A DNA stretch of 64,000 nucleotides, taken from the NCBI GenBank assembly GCA_003696155.1, contig RFFP01000022.1:1-64000 (forward strand), in the 5' to 3' direction. This stretch comes from Acidobacteriota bacterium (GTDB lineage Bacteria > Aquificota > Aquificia > Aquificales > Aquificaceae). The notes below the pieces were generated by a model. The model made no database searches. It was not told where the DNA came from and was given only the letters and a program-made list of their open reading frames with translations. The first letter of the stretch is position 1. Every line of letters begins with the position of its first letter. A program made the position numbers and the translations under genes. This document shows, piece after piece, positions 27,379-36,726 of the stretch.

Positions 27379-28479
27379 CTATAACCGGGTAAAAGGTAAT
27401 TTTTCAAGCAACAGATCCTTTAGAAAGCTAAAAAGTCCACCCTTGTATAGCTCCTTATAGCTTTTCCTTCCTAGGAGAAGTTCATAAAAACTCTTTAAAG
27501 CAAAGCTTTTGCCCATATTGTAAGCTATTCCCTGAAAAGAATAGGCAAGCCTTGCAATCTTTCCTGCATAATGGAGCTCCTCAGCTAAGGGCTTGAGAAG
27601 TTTTTTGTAGCCTACAGTAGGATTTGATGGCTCCTTCTCTATGGAGCTTGCTAGAAGGCTTCCTGCCCAAAGGGCGTAGTATATACCCTCACCCAAAAGT
27701 GGGTCGGTCATGTTTGCGGCGTCTCCCACAAGAAGAACCCTCTCCTTTCCTATGTGTATATCCTTCTCCCCTTCCGCATAAGGTATGTGCCATCCAAGGG
27801 GATGTTTAAACCTTATGCCCTTAGCCTTTGAGTATTCAAAAAGGATTTTAAAAAGGTCCTCCCTGTGTGTTGAGGCTAAACCCATGCTAACGCCATCTCC
27901 ATGAGGGAAAAGCCAAAGGTAGCCATTCCTTATAAGACCCAGCTCTATAAGTACCTCATACCTTAGGTCCCCCTCTGTAAAGAACTCAAGGCTTTTGAAA
28001 AGCTTCTTCTTTTTGTAGCCCAAGAGCCTTGCAACCCTTGAGCGCATACCGTCCGCACCCACCAAGTAGTCCACCAAAAAACTACCATGTGTGGTGTAAA
28101 CCCTGTAGCGTGCCCCTTCCTTTTGAAAAGCTAAGAACTCACCCCTCAGGAGCTCAGCCCCTGACTCAAGAGCTTTTAGGACTAAAAAGTGGTCAAAGTC
28201 CTTCCTGTCAACTATGTAGGCTATTTCTTCCTTAGCCTCAAGCCTGTGCTCCTCCCCACGGAAGGCCAGCCTTCCCACCCTTATACGGTTGAGAAGGAGA
28301 TCCTCGTAGCCGCTTGGGAGCAACCTTAGAGTTCTTGCAGAAAGGCATCCTGCACACAGTTTGAAGCGTGGTAAAGGCTTTTTCTCCAGAAGGAGCACCC
28401 TAAAACCCAACCTTGATAGGTGGTAAGCGCTGGAGGAACCGGCAGGCCCCCCACCCACTACCAAGGCATCCCAGTTCAC
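27379..28479 (-). CDS. Geranylgeranyl reductase-family FAD-dependent oxidoreductase
   Basis: A 366-residue flavoprotein of the geranylgeranyl reductase/Rubredoxin-like GR2 family. The N-terminal FAD loop is VVGGGPAGSSSAYHLSRLG (residues 6-24), with a following LLLEKKPLPRFKLCAG. A second FAD motif, VLLVGDAANMTDPLLGEGI, lies near residue 255. Such enzymes saturate isoprenoid chains on quinones or lipids. With ubiD and lipid genes around, quinone-tail or lipid modification is plausible but not shown. It follows fabH by 1 nt, so it is probably the last gene of the yceD-rpmF-plsX-fabH operon. Confidence 0.85.
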   Translation of the reverse strand: MNWDALVVGGGPAGSSSAYHLSRLGFRVLLLEKKPLPRFKLCAGCLSARTLRLLPSGYEDLLLNRIRVGRLAFRGEEHRLEAKEEIAYIVDRKDFDHFLVLKALESGAELLRGEFLAFQKEGARYRVYTTHGSFLVDYLVGADGMRSRVARLLGYKKKKLFKSLEFFTEGDLRYEVLIELGLIRNGYLWLFPHGDGVSMGLASTHREDLFKILFEYSKAKGIRFKHPLGWHIPYAEGEKDIHIGKERVLLVGDAANMTDPLLGEGIYYALWAGSLLASSIEKEPSNPTVGYKKLLKPLAEELHYAGKIARLAYSFQGIAYNMGKSFALKSFYELLLGRKSYKELYKGGLFSFLKDLLLEKLPFTRL

Positions 28480-28480
28480 C

Positions 28481-29407
28481 CTAAAACCTCAGGAGGGTGG
28501 CTCCCCAGGTAAGACCACCGCCCATGGCCGTAAGGAGCACAAGGTCACCCCTTTTTAACCTGCCTTCATTGTAAGCCTCGCATAGGGCTATAGGTATGGA
28601 GGCTGCGCTTGTGTTTCCGTATTTGTGTATGTTGGAGTAAACCTTTTCCATGCCTATCCCAAGCCTTTCCGCAAGTGCCTCCATTATCCTTATGTTTGCC
28701 TGATGAGGAATGACAAGGTTTATATCACTTACGGATAGGCCTGCTATGGAGAGCACCTCCTCGCAGACCTCTGCCATGCTACGCACAGCCAATTTGAATA
28801 GCTCCTTCCCTTTCATGTTTATGTAACCACATCTTTCCGCAAAGAGTATCTCCCAGTGGTTTCCATCGGAATACATGCGGGATGCTAAAATCTCACCATT
28901 GCCCTCTGAGCTCAAAAGCACCGCACCGGCACCATCCCCAAAGAGTACGCATGTACTCCTGTCCTCCCAGTTGACTATCTGCGATAGCTTCTCCGCACCG
29001 ACTAAAAGTACCCTCTTTGCCCTACCAGCCAGAAGCAGTGAGCCGGCTATTTCAAGCCCATAGAGAAATCCACTGCATGCAGCGGATATGTCAAAGGCGT
29101 AAGCCTTTCTGCATCCAAGGTTTGTTTGAAGAAGGCAAGCACTGGCGGGAAAGCCAAGCTCGGGTGTGAGGGTTGCAAGTACTATAACTTCAACATCCTC
29201 TGGATTAACGCAGGCCATATTCAGAGCGTCAAGGCTTGCTCTATAGGCAAGCTCCACTAGGCTCTCCTTCTTGGCTATTCTCCTCTCCTTTATGCCCGTG
29301 CGCGTGGTAATCCAATCGTCGGAGGTGTCCACCATCTTCTCAAGGTCAAAGTTGGTCAGCACGTGGGAGGGTAAGGCATAACCCAAACCTTCTATAGATA
29401 TGCCCAT
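28481..29407 (-). CDS. fabH: 3-oxoacyl-[acyl-carrier-protein] synthase III
   Basis: A 308-residue KAS III, which condenses acetyl-CoA with malonyl-ACP to start fatty acid synthesis. The Cys-His-Asn triad is present: ACSGFLYG (Cys near residue 110), PHQANIRI and KYGNTSAAS. The N-terminal DDWITTRTGIKERRI is the usual CoA-binding region. It overlaps the plsX stop by one base, in the standard yceD-rpmF-plsX-fabH order. Confidence 0.97.
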   Translation of the reverse strand: MGISIEGLGYALPSHVLTNFDLEKMVDTSDDWITTRTGIKERRIAKKESLVELAYRASLDALNMACVNPEDVEVIVLATLTPELGFPASACLLQTNLGCRKAYAFDISAACSGFLYGLEIAGSLLLAGRAKRVLLVGAEKLSQIVNWEDRSTCVLFGDGAGAVLLSSEGNGEILASRMYSDGNHWEILFAERCGYINMKGKELFKLAVRSMAEVCEEVLSIAGLSVSDINLVIPHQANIRIMEALAERLGIGMEKVYSNIHKYGNTSAASIPIALCEAYNEGRLKRGDLVLLTAMGGGLTWGATLLRF

Positions 29408-30411
29408 CAGACCTTTACCTCCTGAGGCATAAGCCTTCTCAGGTTTTCCCCAAGACGCTCATTAAAGTGATGAGCCAAAAACTCGTTGGCTACCCTTATG
29501 GCGTTCTTTATAGCCCTTGCGTTTGCCCTGCCGTGGGTGATTATAACAGGTTTTTTAGCACCCAATAGTGGAATTCCTCCGTACTCTGCAAAGTCTGCCT
29601 TCTTTTTGAAGTTATTAAGGGCTGGTTTCATCAATAAGGCGCCCAGCTTCGCAAAAAAGCTTTTTTCTACCTCTTCCCTTATCATCTGCAGGACCGCAAA
29701 GCCTAGGCTCTCGCTCGCCTTAAGTATGACGTTACCCACAAAGCCATCGCACACTATCACGTCGAAGGTGCCTGCGTATATGTCCCTACCCTCTGCGTTT
29801 CCCAAAAAGTTGAGCTTGCTTACCTTAAGGAGGGGGTAGGTATCCTTTACAAGCTCGTTCCCTTTTCCTTCCTCCTCTCCTATGCTCAGTATACCTACCC
29901 TCGGGTTTTTTATGTTCAGTATCTCCTCCGCATAGGTATGTCCAACGACGGCAAACTGCAAGAGGTGTTTGGGCTTGCAATCTACATTTGCCCCTACATC
30001 TAATAGAACGGTCTTACCCTTAGGGTTGGGGAGAGCAACCCCTATGGGTGGCCTTTCCAGTTCATCTATAGAGCCGACCACAAACTTACCCACCGTAAGC
30101 ACCGCCCCCGTGTTGCCGGCGGACACAAGACCGTCAGCCAGTCCCTCCCTTACAAGCTTTCCCGCAATATACAAGGAAGAGTCCTTCTTTCTGAGAACGT
30201 TAGAGGGGGGCTCGTGCATCTGTATAATTCCTTCCGCGTGCACAACAGAAAGGTTTTCCGCACCCTCCCTTTTCAGTATTTTGCCTATCTTCTCCTCATC
30301 CCCCACAAGTATACTTTCTAGCCCCAGCTCTCTGTAGGCTAATATGCAGCCTTTTACTATCTCCTCGGGGGCGTAATCGCCCCCCATACAGTCAACTGCT
30401 ATCCTTGTCAT
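29407..30411 (-). CDS. plsX: Phosphate acyltransferase PlsX
   Basis: A 334-residue acyl-ACP:phosphate acyltransferase that makes acyl-phosphate for phospholipid synthesis. The N terminus RIAVDCMGGDYAPEEIVKG and the inner VGANVDCKPKHLLQFA are diagnostic. I chose the ATG at 30411, which begins at the conserved N terminus and overlaps the rpmF stop by 4 nt; the open frame extends 16 codons further. A PlsY partner is not in the window. Confidence 0.95.
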   Translation of the reverse strand: MTRIAVDCMGGDYAPEEIVKGCILAYRELGLESILVGDEEKIGKILKREGAENLSVVHAEGIIQMHEPPSNVLRKKDSSLYIAGKLVREGLADGLVSAGNTGAVLTVGKFVVGSIDELERPPIGVALPNPKGKTVLLDVGANVDCKPKHLLQFAVVGHTYAEEILNIKNPRVGILSIGEEEGKGNELVKDTYPLLKVSKLNFLGNAEGRDIYAGTFDVIVCDGFVGNVILKASESLGFAVLQMIREEVEKSFFAKLGALLMKPALNNFKKKADFAEYGGIPLLGAKKPVIITHGRANARAIKNAIRVANEFLAHHFNERLGENLRRLMPQEVKV

Positions 30412-30593
30412 GAAGTTTCCAGCACAGACCTTCCCCTGTAGTGACCGCAGTAAGGACATACCCTATGGGGCATGGCTAGCTCACCGCAGTTGGGACAGGT
30501 GGAAAGGGAAAGGGAGCTCAGTTTTGAAAAAAAGTTCTGAGCCCTTCTCTGGTCTCTTCTCCATTTGGAAGTTTTCCTCTTTGGGACAGCCAT
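30408..30593 (-). CDS. rpmF: 50S ribosomal protein L32
   Basis: A 61-residue ribosomal protein. It begins AVPKRKTSKWRRDQRRAQ and has a zinc ribbon made of CPNCG and CPYCG. The four-Cys form is the zinc-bound type. It sits in the classic order between yceD and plsX, with a 44-nt gap behind yceD that ends in a GGAG-type ribosome site. Confidence 0.97.
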   Translation of the reverse strand: MAVPKRKTSKWRRDQRRAQNFFSKLSSLSLSTCPNCGELAMPHRVCPYCGHYRGRSVLETS

Positions 30594-30637
30594 ACTAATC
30601 CTCCGTTCTCTTTAGTGGAGTTACCTATTATAACAGA

Positions 30638-31123
30638 TTAACCGCTTTCTTTTCTCTTTAGTACGCTACCGAGGGTTATTCTCTCGCTTTCTTTACCAAG
30701 CTCTGCGGCCATGCAATCGGGACTGCATAGGGGTTTGGTTGGTATACTCAGGATTATCTGTTCTCTTACTAGGTTTCCCAGGTCAAAGGCGCTCTCGTCT
30801 TCGTAGAAGGATACGTCAAGCTCCGAGGGTTTTAGGTACATCACATCCTTTGTAGGGTAGGGCTCTATCCTGATGTTCTCCGTTTTCCCTATATCCTTGT
30901 GATATAAAGTTAGACATCTGCTACATTCCAAGATTACCTCACCTTCTATCTCCATATGAACCCTGTATCCACCCTTTTCTTTGGTTATTTCAACGTACAC
31001 CTTTACAGGCTGTTTTATCTCACCCAGGTCGGGAGATAGCTCTATCTCCTTCGGGCTAAGGGTGTAGTAGCCCGTGAACCTACTTTTCGTTTTAAATATC
31101 TCTTTAAGGTTAAGGATTAACAT
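30638..31123 (-). CDS. yceD: YceD family protein (DUF177), 23S rRNA accumulation factor
   Basis: A 161-residue YceD/DUF177 protein. The family is needed for normal 23S rRNA levels and is almost always coupled to rpmF. The conserved cysteines appear as ECSRCL near residue 90 and CSPDC near residue 140, a likely zinc pair. It leads the yceD-rpmF-plsX-fabH-(reductase) operon. The upstream 47 bp to the divergent yvcK are AT-rich (TATTATTTTAAAA on the minus strand), a probable promoter. Confidence 0.88.
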   Translation of the reverse strand: MLILNLKEIFKTKSRFTGYYTLSPKEIELSPDLGEIKQPVKVYVEITKEKGGYRVHMEIEGEVILECSRCLTLYHKDIGKTENIRIEPYPTKDVMYLKPSELDVSFYEDESAFDLGNLVREQIILSIPTKPLCSPDCMAAELGKESERITLGSVLKRKESG

Positions 31124-31170
31124 AATGTTTTAAAATAATACGAGCCTTAAGAAATTCAAGGAGGATAAGG

Positions 31171-32148
31171 ATGAGAATAGTAGTCATAGGCGGGGGAACA
31201 GGGCTCTCAACCCTTCTCAGGGGTCTTAAGGAAAGGGTAAACGGTGAAATAAAGGACCTTTCAGCCGTAGTTACTGTAGCGGACAGCGGTGGGAGCACAG
31301 GAAGGCTTAGGAAGGTTTATAATTTCCCTGCTCCTGGTGATATAAGAAACTGCATAGTTGCCCTCTCCGAGAGTGAGGATATAATGCAAAAGCTGTTCCA
31401 ATACAGGTTTAAGGGGGGTGAGCTTGAAGGGCATGCCTTTGGCAATCTGCTCATAGTTGCACTGGCGGATATAACGGGTAGCTTTCTTTCCGCCATAAAC
31501 ATAGCCTCTCAGATACTCAGAACAAAGGGTGAGATAATCCCAGCCACTGTGGAGGACATACAGCTATGCGCTAGGTTCAATGACAATAGTGTGGTATGTG
31601 GAGAGGAGGACATAACGGAGTACGGCAAAAAGTGTATAGCAAGGGTTGAAGAGATCTGGATTGAGCCTAGGGATGTGCGCGCGCCCATAGATGCCATCGC
31701 TAAGATAGAGTCTGCGGATGTGATAGTGTTCGGTCCTGGTAGCCTGTACACTAGCATAATACCCAACCTGCTCATAAGGGATATAAAGGAGGCTGTTGAG
31801 TCCTCCCATGCCATCAGGGTCTTTGTAGTTAACGCCATGACCCAGCCCGGTGAGACCGACGGTTTTTCAGCCTACGACCATATAAGCACCTTTTTAAAGC
31901 TCACAGGCTTGAGCAAAGTTGATATAGCTCTGGTAAACACGAGAATGCCCTCTGACCAGGTTCTGAGGAGGTACTTAGAACAGAGGCAGGAACCAGTTAT
32001 ACCGGACGTGGCAAAGATAGCCAAGGATGGTATAGAAGTCTACGCTGAGGACCTTATAGGAGAGAAGGAGGATTTTGTGAGGCATGACCCGTACCGTCTT
32101 GCGGAGCTCATAATAAACGTCTACAAAAGGCATGGGATACTTTCTTAA
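31171..32148 (+). CDS. yvcK: Gluconeogenesis factor YvcK/CofD-like family
   Basis: A 325-residue CofD-like protein of the YvcK type, which binds UDP-GlcNAc and links carbon metabolism to cell-wall synthesis. The N-terminal [17 protein letters not shown], then [27 protein letters not shown] and GPGSLYTSI are the family's blocks. It has a strong AAGGAGG Shine-Dalgarno 7 nt before the ATG. It starts a plus-strand run of eight genes and overlaps nadB by 17 nt. Confidence 0.93.
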   Translation: MRIVVIGGGTGLSTLLRGLKERVNGEIKDLSAVVTVADSGGSTGRLRKVYNFPAPGDIRNCIVALSESEDIMQKLFQYRFKGGELEGHAFGNLLIVALADITGSFLSAINIASQILRTKGEIIPATVEDIQLCARFNDNSVVCGEEDITEYGKKCIARVEEIWIEPRDVRAPIDAIAKIESADVIVFGPGSLYTSIIPNLLIRDIKEAVESSHAIRVFVVNAMTQPGETDGFSAYDHISTFLKLTGLSKVDIALVNTRMPSDQVLRRYLEQRQEPVIPDVAKIAKDGIEVYAEDLIGEKEDFVRHDPYRLAELIINVYKRHGILS

Positions 32149-33628
32149 TTTTGACACCCACTTTCTGCCCTCGGAGAAGGTTGATGTGGTTGTGTGCGGA
32201 AGCGGTATAGCTGGTCTCACAACGGCCATAGTCTTAAAGGAGCTGGGAACAGATGTGCTCTTACTTACACGGGGGATAGGAAATACCTACTATTCCCAGG
32301 GTGGTATAGCCTGCGCACTGCATCCTCAGGACAGCGCATACCTTCATATGGTTGATACTCAGAGGGCTGGTCGGGGACTATGTAGGGATGAGGCTCTAAG
32401 GGTGCTTATAGAGGAGGGTGTTCAAAGAATGGCTGACCTTGAGCGCTGGGGTGTGCGCTTTGACCCAGAAACTACCATAGAGGGCGGTCACTCCTACCCG
32501 AGGGTCTTCAAGGTGGAGGACTACACAGGCAAAGCCATATATCAAGCCCTGTGGAGAAGGGCAGAAGAGCTCGGCATTAAAGTTCTCATGGGGGAACTCC
32601 AAGAGGTGCTAGGGAAAGACCAAGTACAAGGCATTCTGACCTACGGTGATGGGCTGAGGTTTATAAGAAGCAAGTGCCTGGTGCTTGCTACGGGCGGTGC
32701 TGCCAGCATGTTTTTATACACCTCAAACCCGGTAAATGTTAGGGGAGATGCTCTTGGCATAGTAATGAGGAAGGGGGTAGCCATTGAAAACCCCGAGTTT
32801 GTTCAGTTCCATCCTACTGTGGTCCACAACACGAGCATACTCGTATCCGAGGCAGTAAGGGGAGAGGGTGCACTCCTCGTAGACCAAAAGGGCGAGCGCT
32901 TCGTTGACGAGCTTCAGCCAAGGGACGTGGTAGCAAGGGCTATATACAAAAAGATAAAGGAAGGACATAGGGTGTTTTTGGACATGAGACATCTGAAGGA
33001 GAAGGGTGTGGACCTGCAGAGGCGCTTCCCAACTGTCTACAGAATGTTAAGAGAGAGGGGATATGACCCTGAGAGGGAGCCCATACCTGTAAGCCCAGCG
33101 GCTCACTACTTTATAGGTGGTATAAAGGTGGATCTATGGGGCAGGACCTCCATGGAGAGTCTCTATGCGGTGGGTGAATGCGCCTGCACGGGGGTTCATG
33201 GTGCCAACAGGCTTGCCTCCAACTCTCTCCTTGAGGGGCTCGTATTTGGATACAGAACTGCTGTGAGAGTCTATCATGACCTTAAGTTTTTAAGGTTTTC
33301 AGACGCTGAGTTTAAACACCAAAGGGAGGGGAGCCTTGAGCCTACATACGACTTTGAAAGCCTAAAAAGGCTCATGTGGGAGTACTGCGGGCTTGAAAGG
33401 GAAGAGTCAGGGCTTACTCATGCAATAGAAACCCTAAGGGGCTGGCTTTCAGAGTGGGAAAGGTGGAAGGCGACCGTGGAAAACAGACAGCTTTTAGATA
33501 TAAGCCTTACCGCACTGGCCACCCTATCTTGTGCCCTCTGGAGGAGAGAAAGCAGGGGCGTACACTACAGAAGGGACTACACTTACGAGAGGGAAAACTA
33601 CAGGAGGGACAGCCTCTTTCTGATATAA
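32132..33628 (+). CDS. nadB: L-aspartate oxidase
   Basis: A 498-residue FAD enzyme that oxidises L-aspartate to iminosuccinate, the first step of de novo NAD synthesis. The FAD loop is [16 protein letters not shown] near residue 19. The active-site blocks [28 protein letters not shown] and [13 protein letters not shown] are typical. It is a relative of the SdhA/FrdA protein at 8049 but lacks the covalent-FAD His. nadA and nadC are not here. Confidence 0.95.
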   Translation: MGYFLNFDTHFLPSEKVDVVVCGSGIAGLTTAIVLKELGTDVLLLTRGIGNTYYSQGGIACALHPQDSAYLHMVDTQRAGRGLCRDEALRVLIEEGVQRMADLERWGVRFDPETTIEGGHSYPRVFKVEDYTGKAIYQALWRRAEELGIKVLMGELQEVLGKDQVQGILTYGDGLRFIRSKCLVLATGGAASMFLYTSNPVNVRGDALGIVMRKGVAIENPEFVQFHPTVVHNTSILVSEAVRGEGALLVDQKGERFVDELQPRDVVARAIYKKIKEGHRVFLDMRHLKEKGVDLQRRFPTVYRMLRERGYDPEREPIPVSPAAHYFIGGIKVDLWGRTSMESLYAVGECACTGVHGANRLASNSLLEGLVFGYRTAVRVYHDLKFLRFSDAEFKHQREGSLEPTYDFESLKRLMWEYCGLEREESGLTHAIETLRGWLSEWERWKATVENRQLLDISLTALATLSCALWRRESRGVHYRRDYTYERENYRRDSLFLI

Positions 33629-33638
33629 TGTAAGACCT

Positions 33639-34001
33639 ATGGAAGAGAAGCTCAGAAAGTTCTACAGGGATATGGAGCCAAAGGAGCTAAGAGCGGCCGT
33701 AGAGGAGAAGCTCAGAAGTGTACCACCAACTATGGAATACGTAAGAAACCTCATTCTTGATGTGAAGCTTTTACTTAGAGTGCTGAGCGATGAGGACTTT
33801 GACCTTACAGAGGATGCGAGAAGGGACTTTACCGCAGCCCTCCTCTACTTTGTAGAAAAGAAGGATGCTTGGCCAGATTATCTGCCCCTAATAGGATACT
33901 GGGATGACTATAAGCTCCTGCGCTCTGTTAAGGAAAAGCACAAGGGGGAGATAGATCGCTACTTTTCCCAAGTAAAGCATTTCATAGCTAACTACTTCTG
34001 A
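33639..34001 (+). CDS. DUF1232 (YkvA-type) family protein
   Basis: A 120-residue protein. The C-terminal half has the DUF1232 block TAALLYFVEKKDAWPDYLP, followed by GYWDDYKLL. The N-terminal part is helical and charged. The family is of unknown function; members are often short membrane-associated proteins, but no convincing transmembrane helix is visible here. Its stop overlaps the dppB start by one base. Confidence 0.85.
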   Translation: MEEKLRKFYRDMEPKELRAAVEEKLRSVPPTMEYVRNLILDVKLLLRVLSDEDFDLTEDARRDFTAALLYFVEKKDAWPDYLPLIGYWDDYKLLRSVKEKHKGEIDRYFSQVKHFIANYF

Positions 34002-34975
34002 TGCTGTGGTTTTTGGCCTACAGGTTTTTTCAAGCTTTTATCACCCTTTTGGGGGTCACCTTCCTTTCCTTTCTAATAATAAAGCTTGCCCCCGGCGATT
34101 ACCTTGACCAGCTAAAGCTCAACCCCCAGATATCTCCAGAGACCATAGAAGCCCTGAAAAGACAGTACGGTCTTGACCAGAACCTCTTTGTTCAGTACGT
34201 AAGATGGCTAAAGTCCGCTCTACTTTTTGACCTTGGGCAAAGCTTCCAGTACCATGCACCCGTGTCTGACCTCATAAGGGAGAGGATTGGGAACACCCTT
34301 CTTCTCACTGTGAGTTCTACCATCCTATCCTGGCTTTTAGCGGTTCCCTTAGGGCTTATATCCGGTTTAAAGGAAGGTACTTTAACCGACCGTCTTATAA
34401 GGTCATACAGCTATGTTTTCATGTCCTTCCCCTCCTTTTTCCTTGCCTTTATCTTCCTCGTCCTCGTCTCAAAGACGGGTTATCTTCCAGTTGGTGGTGT
34501 CCATAGCCCAGACTTTGAAAAGCTCAGCCTTCTTGGAAAAGCCCTTGACTTACTTGCCCACATGCTTGTGCCCGTTTTGACCTTAACCCTTGTCTCCTCC
34601 GCCGGACTCATAAGGCTCATGAGAAGTAGCGTCATAGAAATAAAGAACAGCCCTATGGTGGTTATGCTAAAGGCCAAGGGCGTATCAGACCGGACTATAA
34701 CAAAGCACATTCTTAAAAACGCCATGAACCCCTTTACTACCCTCATAGGATACGAGATAGCCGGTTTGCTCTCTGGTGCAGCCCTTATTGAGATAATAGT
34801 TGGCTGGCCAGGTCTTGGAACTCTCATGCTAGATGCAGTGCTATCTCAGGACCTCTTTCTTGTGATGGGTGGTCTCTACATAGGTACCATAATGCTACTT
34901 GTGGGAAACCTACTGGCAGACCTTCTCCTTGCCCTAATAGACCCAAGGGTAAGGGAGAAGGAGGTGTTAAGATGA
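34001..34975 (+). CDS. ABC transporter permease, DppB/OppB type
   Basis: A 324-residue inner-membrane permease of the peptide/nickel importer family. An N-terminal helix is followed by the binding-protein-dependent transport domain, with about six membrane segments. The EAA loop is visible as LKAKGVSDRTITKHILKNAM near residue 225. The extracellular stretch with LKRQYGLDQNLFVQYVRWL is typical of DppB. No DppC, ATPase or binding protein follows; only an 8-codon stub lies downstream. The partners must be elsewhere or have been lost. Confidence 0.9.
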   Translation: MLWFLAYRFFQAFITLLGVTFLSFLIIKLAPGDYLDQLKLNPQISPETIEALKRQYGLDQNLFVQYVRWLKSALLFDLGQSFQYHAPVSDLIRERIGNTLLLTVSSTILSWLLAVPLGLISGLKEGTLTDRLIRSYSYVFMSFPSFFLAFIFLVLVSKTGYLPVGGVHSPDFEKLSLLGKALDLLAHMLVPVLTLTLVSSAGLIRLMRSSVIEIKNSPMVVMLKAKGVSDRTITKHILKNAMNPFTTLIGYEIAGLLSGAALIEIIVGWPGLGTLMLDAVLSQDLFLVMGGLYIGTIMLLVGNLLADLLLALIDPRVREKEVLR

Positions 34976-34998
34976 TAGATAAAACTCTAAGGAGGTAA
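34972..34998 (+). other. Eight-codon open frame after dppB, possible dppC start stub
   Basis: The ATG overlaps the dppB stop (ATGA), as a following dppC would. The frame encodes MIDKTLRR and a stop. The AAGGAGG within it is the ribosome site for the next gene. It may be a deletion scar of dppC or simply a leader frame used for coupling. Nothing else supports it. Confidence 0.3.
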
Positions 34999-35002
34999 GA
35001 CC

Positions 35003-35554
35003 ATGGCAAAGGTTGCTATAGTGCTTGCGGAAGGATTTGAAGAGGTTGAGGCGGTGGCACCCATCGATGTGCTTAGGCGTGCGGGTGTGGAGGTGCTTAT
35101 AGCCGGGCTCACAAAAGACCCAGTACCCAGCGCAAGGAATCTAAGGATAGTACCGGACACAACCGTAGATGAGCTAAAAGCAGAAGAGCTTGACATGGTC
35201 ATATTGCCAGGGGGTGCGGGCGGTGTGGAAAGGATAAAAAAGGACCCAAGGGTAGAGATGCTTCTTAAACAGATGGAAGAGAAGAAAAAACTCATAGGTG
35301 CCATATGCGCTGCACCCACCGCCCTTGCTAGCTTTGGGCTCCTTAAGGGTAGAAAAGCCACCGTTTATCCCTCTTTGGTAGAGGATATAAAGCCTGCGGA
35401 GTTTGTTAATCAAGCGGTGGTGGAGGACCAGAACATAATAACCAGTCAAGGTCCTGGAACAGCGCTTGAGTTTTCTCTAAAACTTGTGGAGAAGCTTATC
35501 GGAAAGGAGAAGGCTAAGGAAGTAGCCGGGAGAATGCTCGTAAAGTATGGATGA
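35003..35554 (+). CDS. DJ-1/PfpI family protein
   Basis: A 183-residue DJ-1/PfpI-superfamily protein. The nucleophile elbow is GAICAAP with Cys102, and the acidic partner lies in EGFEEVEAVAP near residue 14. The length and DJ-1-like ending point to the DJ-1/YajL subgroup, which acts as a deglycase-like or redox chaperone, rather than the archaeal PfpI protease. A strong AAGGAGG ribosome site precedes the ATG. It overlaps the rRNA methyltransferase start by 4 nt. Confidence 0.9.
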   Translation: MAKVAIVLAEGFEEVEAVAPIDVLRRAGVEVLIAGLTKDPVPSARNLRIVPDTTVDELKAEELDMVILPGGAGGVERIKKDPRVEMLLKQMEEKKKLIGAICAAPTALASFGLLKGRKATVYPSLVEDIKPAEFVNQAVVEDQNIITSQGPGTALEFSLKLVEKLIGKEKAKEVAGRMLVKYG

Positions 35555-36726
35555 TACAGGTTAGGGTAAGGCCCGGCGTAGAGAAAAAGATAAGGGGCTT
35601 TTTTCCTTGGGTTTACAGGCCTGAGATAGCAGGGTTTTCAAAAGAGCCAAAGAAGGGTGATTTTGTGGTTGTTAGGGACTATTCTGGAAAGTTCTTGGGG
35701 TACGGCTACGTAAATCCGGAGGCAAACATAAGCATAAGGATAGTCTCCTTCAAAAAGGAAGAGCCCATAAGCAAGGAGCTTATAGTTAAGAGGATAGAGG
35801 AGGCCTTAAACTATAGGAAAAGGTTAAACCTTGATAGCAACGCCTACAGACTGGTGCACTCCGAGGGAGACCTTCTCCCCGGTCTTATTGTGGATATCTA
35901 CGATAGGTATGCGGTAGTGGAGTTTACCACCTACGGCATGAACAAAATGAGGGAATGGGTCATAGAGGCGCTCATAGAATTGCTAAAACCAGCGGGCATA
36001 TGGGAGAAGACAAATCCCTACATTTCAAGTGTTGAGGGTTTTGATGTTGGTGGGGGCTTGCTTTACGGAGAGGTTCCAGAGGAGGTACTCATATGGGAGC
36101 ACGACCTTAGGTTTCTTGTGAACATACCCCAAGGACAGAAAACGGGCTTCTTCCTTGACCAAAGAAGAGCAAGGAAGATAATAAGAGAGTTTGTGAAGCC
36201 GGGTGATGAGTGCCTGGACTTCTTTTGTCATAGTGGTGGCTTTGCCCTAAACATGAAGAGGAAGGGTGCAAGTAAGGTTATCGCCGTGGACATATCCCCC
36301 TCCGCTCTTCAGATGGGCAGAAGGTGCGAGAAGCTGAACGGGCTTGATGGAATTGAATGGGTGGAGGAGAACGCCTTTGACTTCCTGAGGGCTCTTCACA
36401 AGCAAGGGAAGAGTTTTGACGTGGTGGTTATAGACCCACCCTCCTTTGCCAAGAACAGGGCAGCGGTTCCTAATGCTTTAAGGGGGTACAAGGAGCTCTG
36501 CCTTAGGGGCATACACCTTACTAAACCAGGAGGATATCTTGCGGTCTTTTCCTGTTCCTTTCACATAGGAAGGGAAGAGCTTCTGCAGGTTATAAGCTCC
36601 GCTGCTTACGATGCGAGAAGGGAGCTACGGGTTGTTGCGGAAAGCTATCAGGACCTTGACCATCCTTGGATACTCCAAATACCCAACACCCTGTACCTAA
36701 AGGGCATATACCTGGAGGTGCTCTAA
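35551..36726 (+). CDS. 23S rRNA (cytosine-C5) methyltransferase, RlmI family
   Basis: A 391-residue SAM methyltransferase. An N-terminal PUA domain (RVRPGVEKKIRGFFPWVY) is joined to an RlmI-like middle and a class I Rossmann domain. The SAM site is LDFFCHSGGFALNMKRKGA near residue 225. The catalytic NPPxF-type motif is DPPSFAKNR. RlmI makes m5C1962 in E. coli 23S rRNA; orthology at this level is likely but not certain. The stop overlaps the uppP start by one base. Confidence 0.9.
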   Translation: MIQVRVRPGVEKKIRGFFPWVYRPEIAGFSKEPKKGDFVVVRDYSGKFLGYGYVNPEANISIRIVSFKKEEPISKELIVKRIEEALNYRKRLNLDSNAYRLVHSEGDLLPGLIVDIYDRYAVVEFTTYGMNKMREWVIEALIELLKPAGIWEKTNPYISSVEGFDVGGGLLYGEVPEEVLIWEHDLRFLVNIPQGQKTGFFLDQRRARKIIREFVKPGDECLDFFCHSGGFALNMKRKGASKVIAVDISPSALQMGRRCEKLNGLDGIEWVEENAFDFLRALHKQGKSFDVVVIDPPSFAKNRAAVPNALRGYKELCLRGIHLTKPGGYLAVFSCSFHIGREELLQVISSAAYDARRELRVVAESYQDLDHPWILQIPNTLYLKGIYLEVL

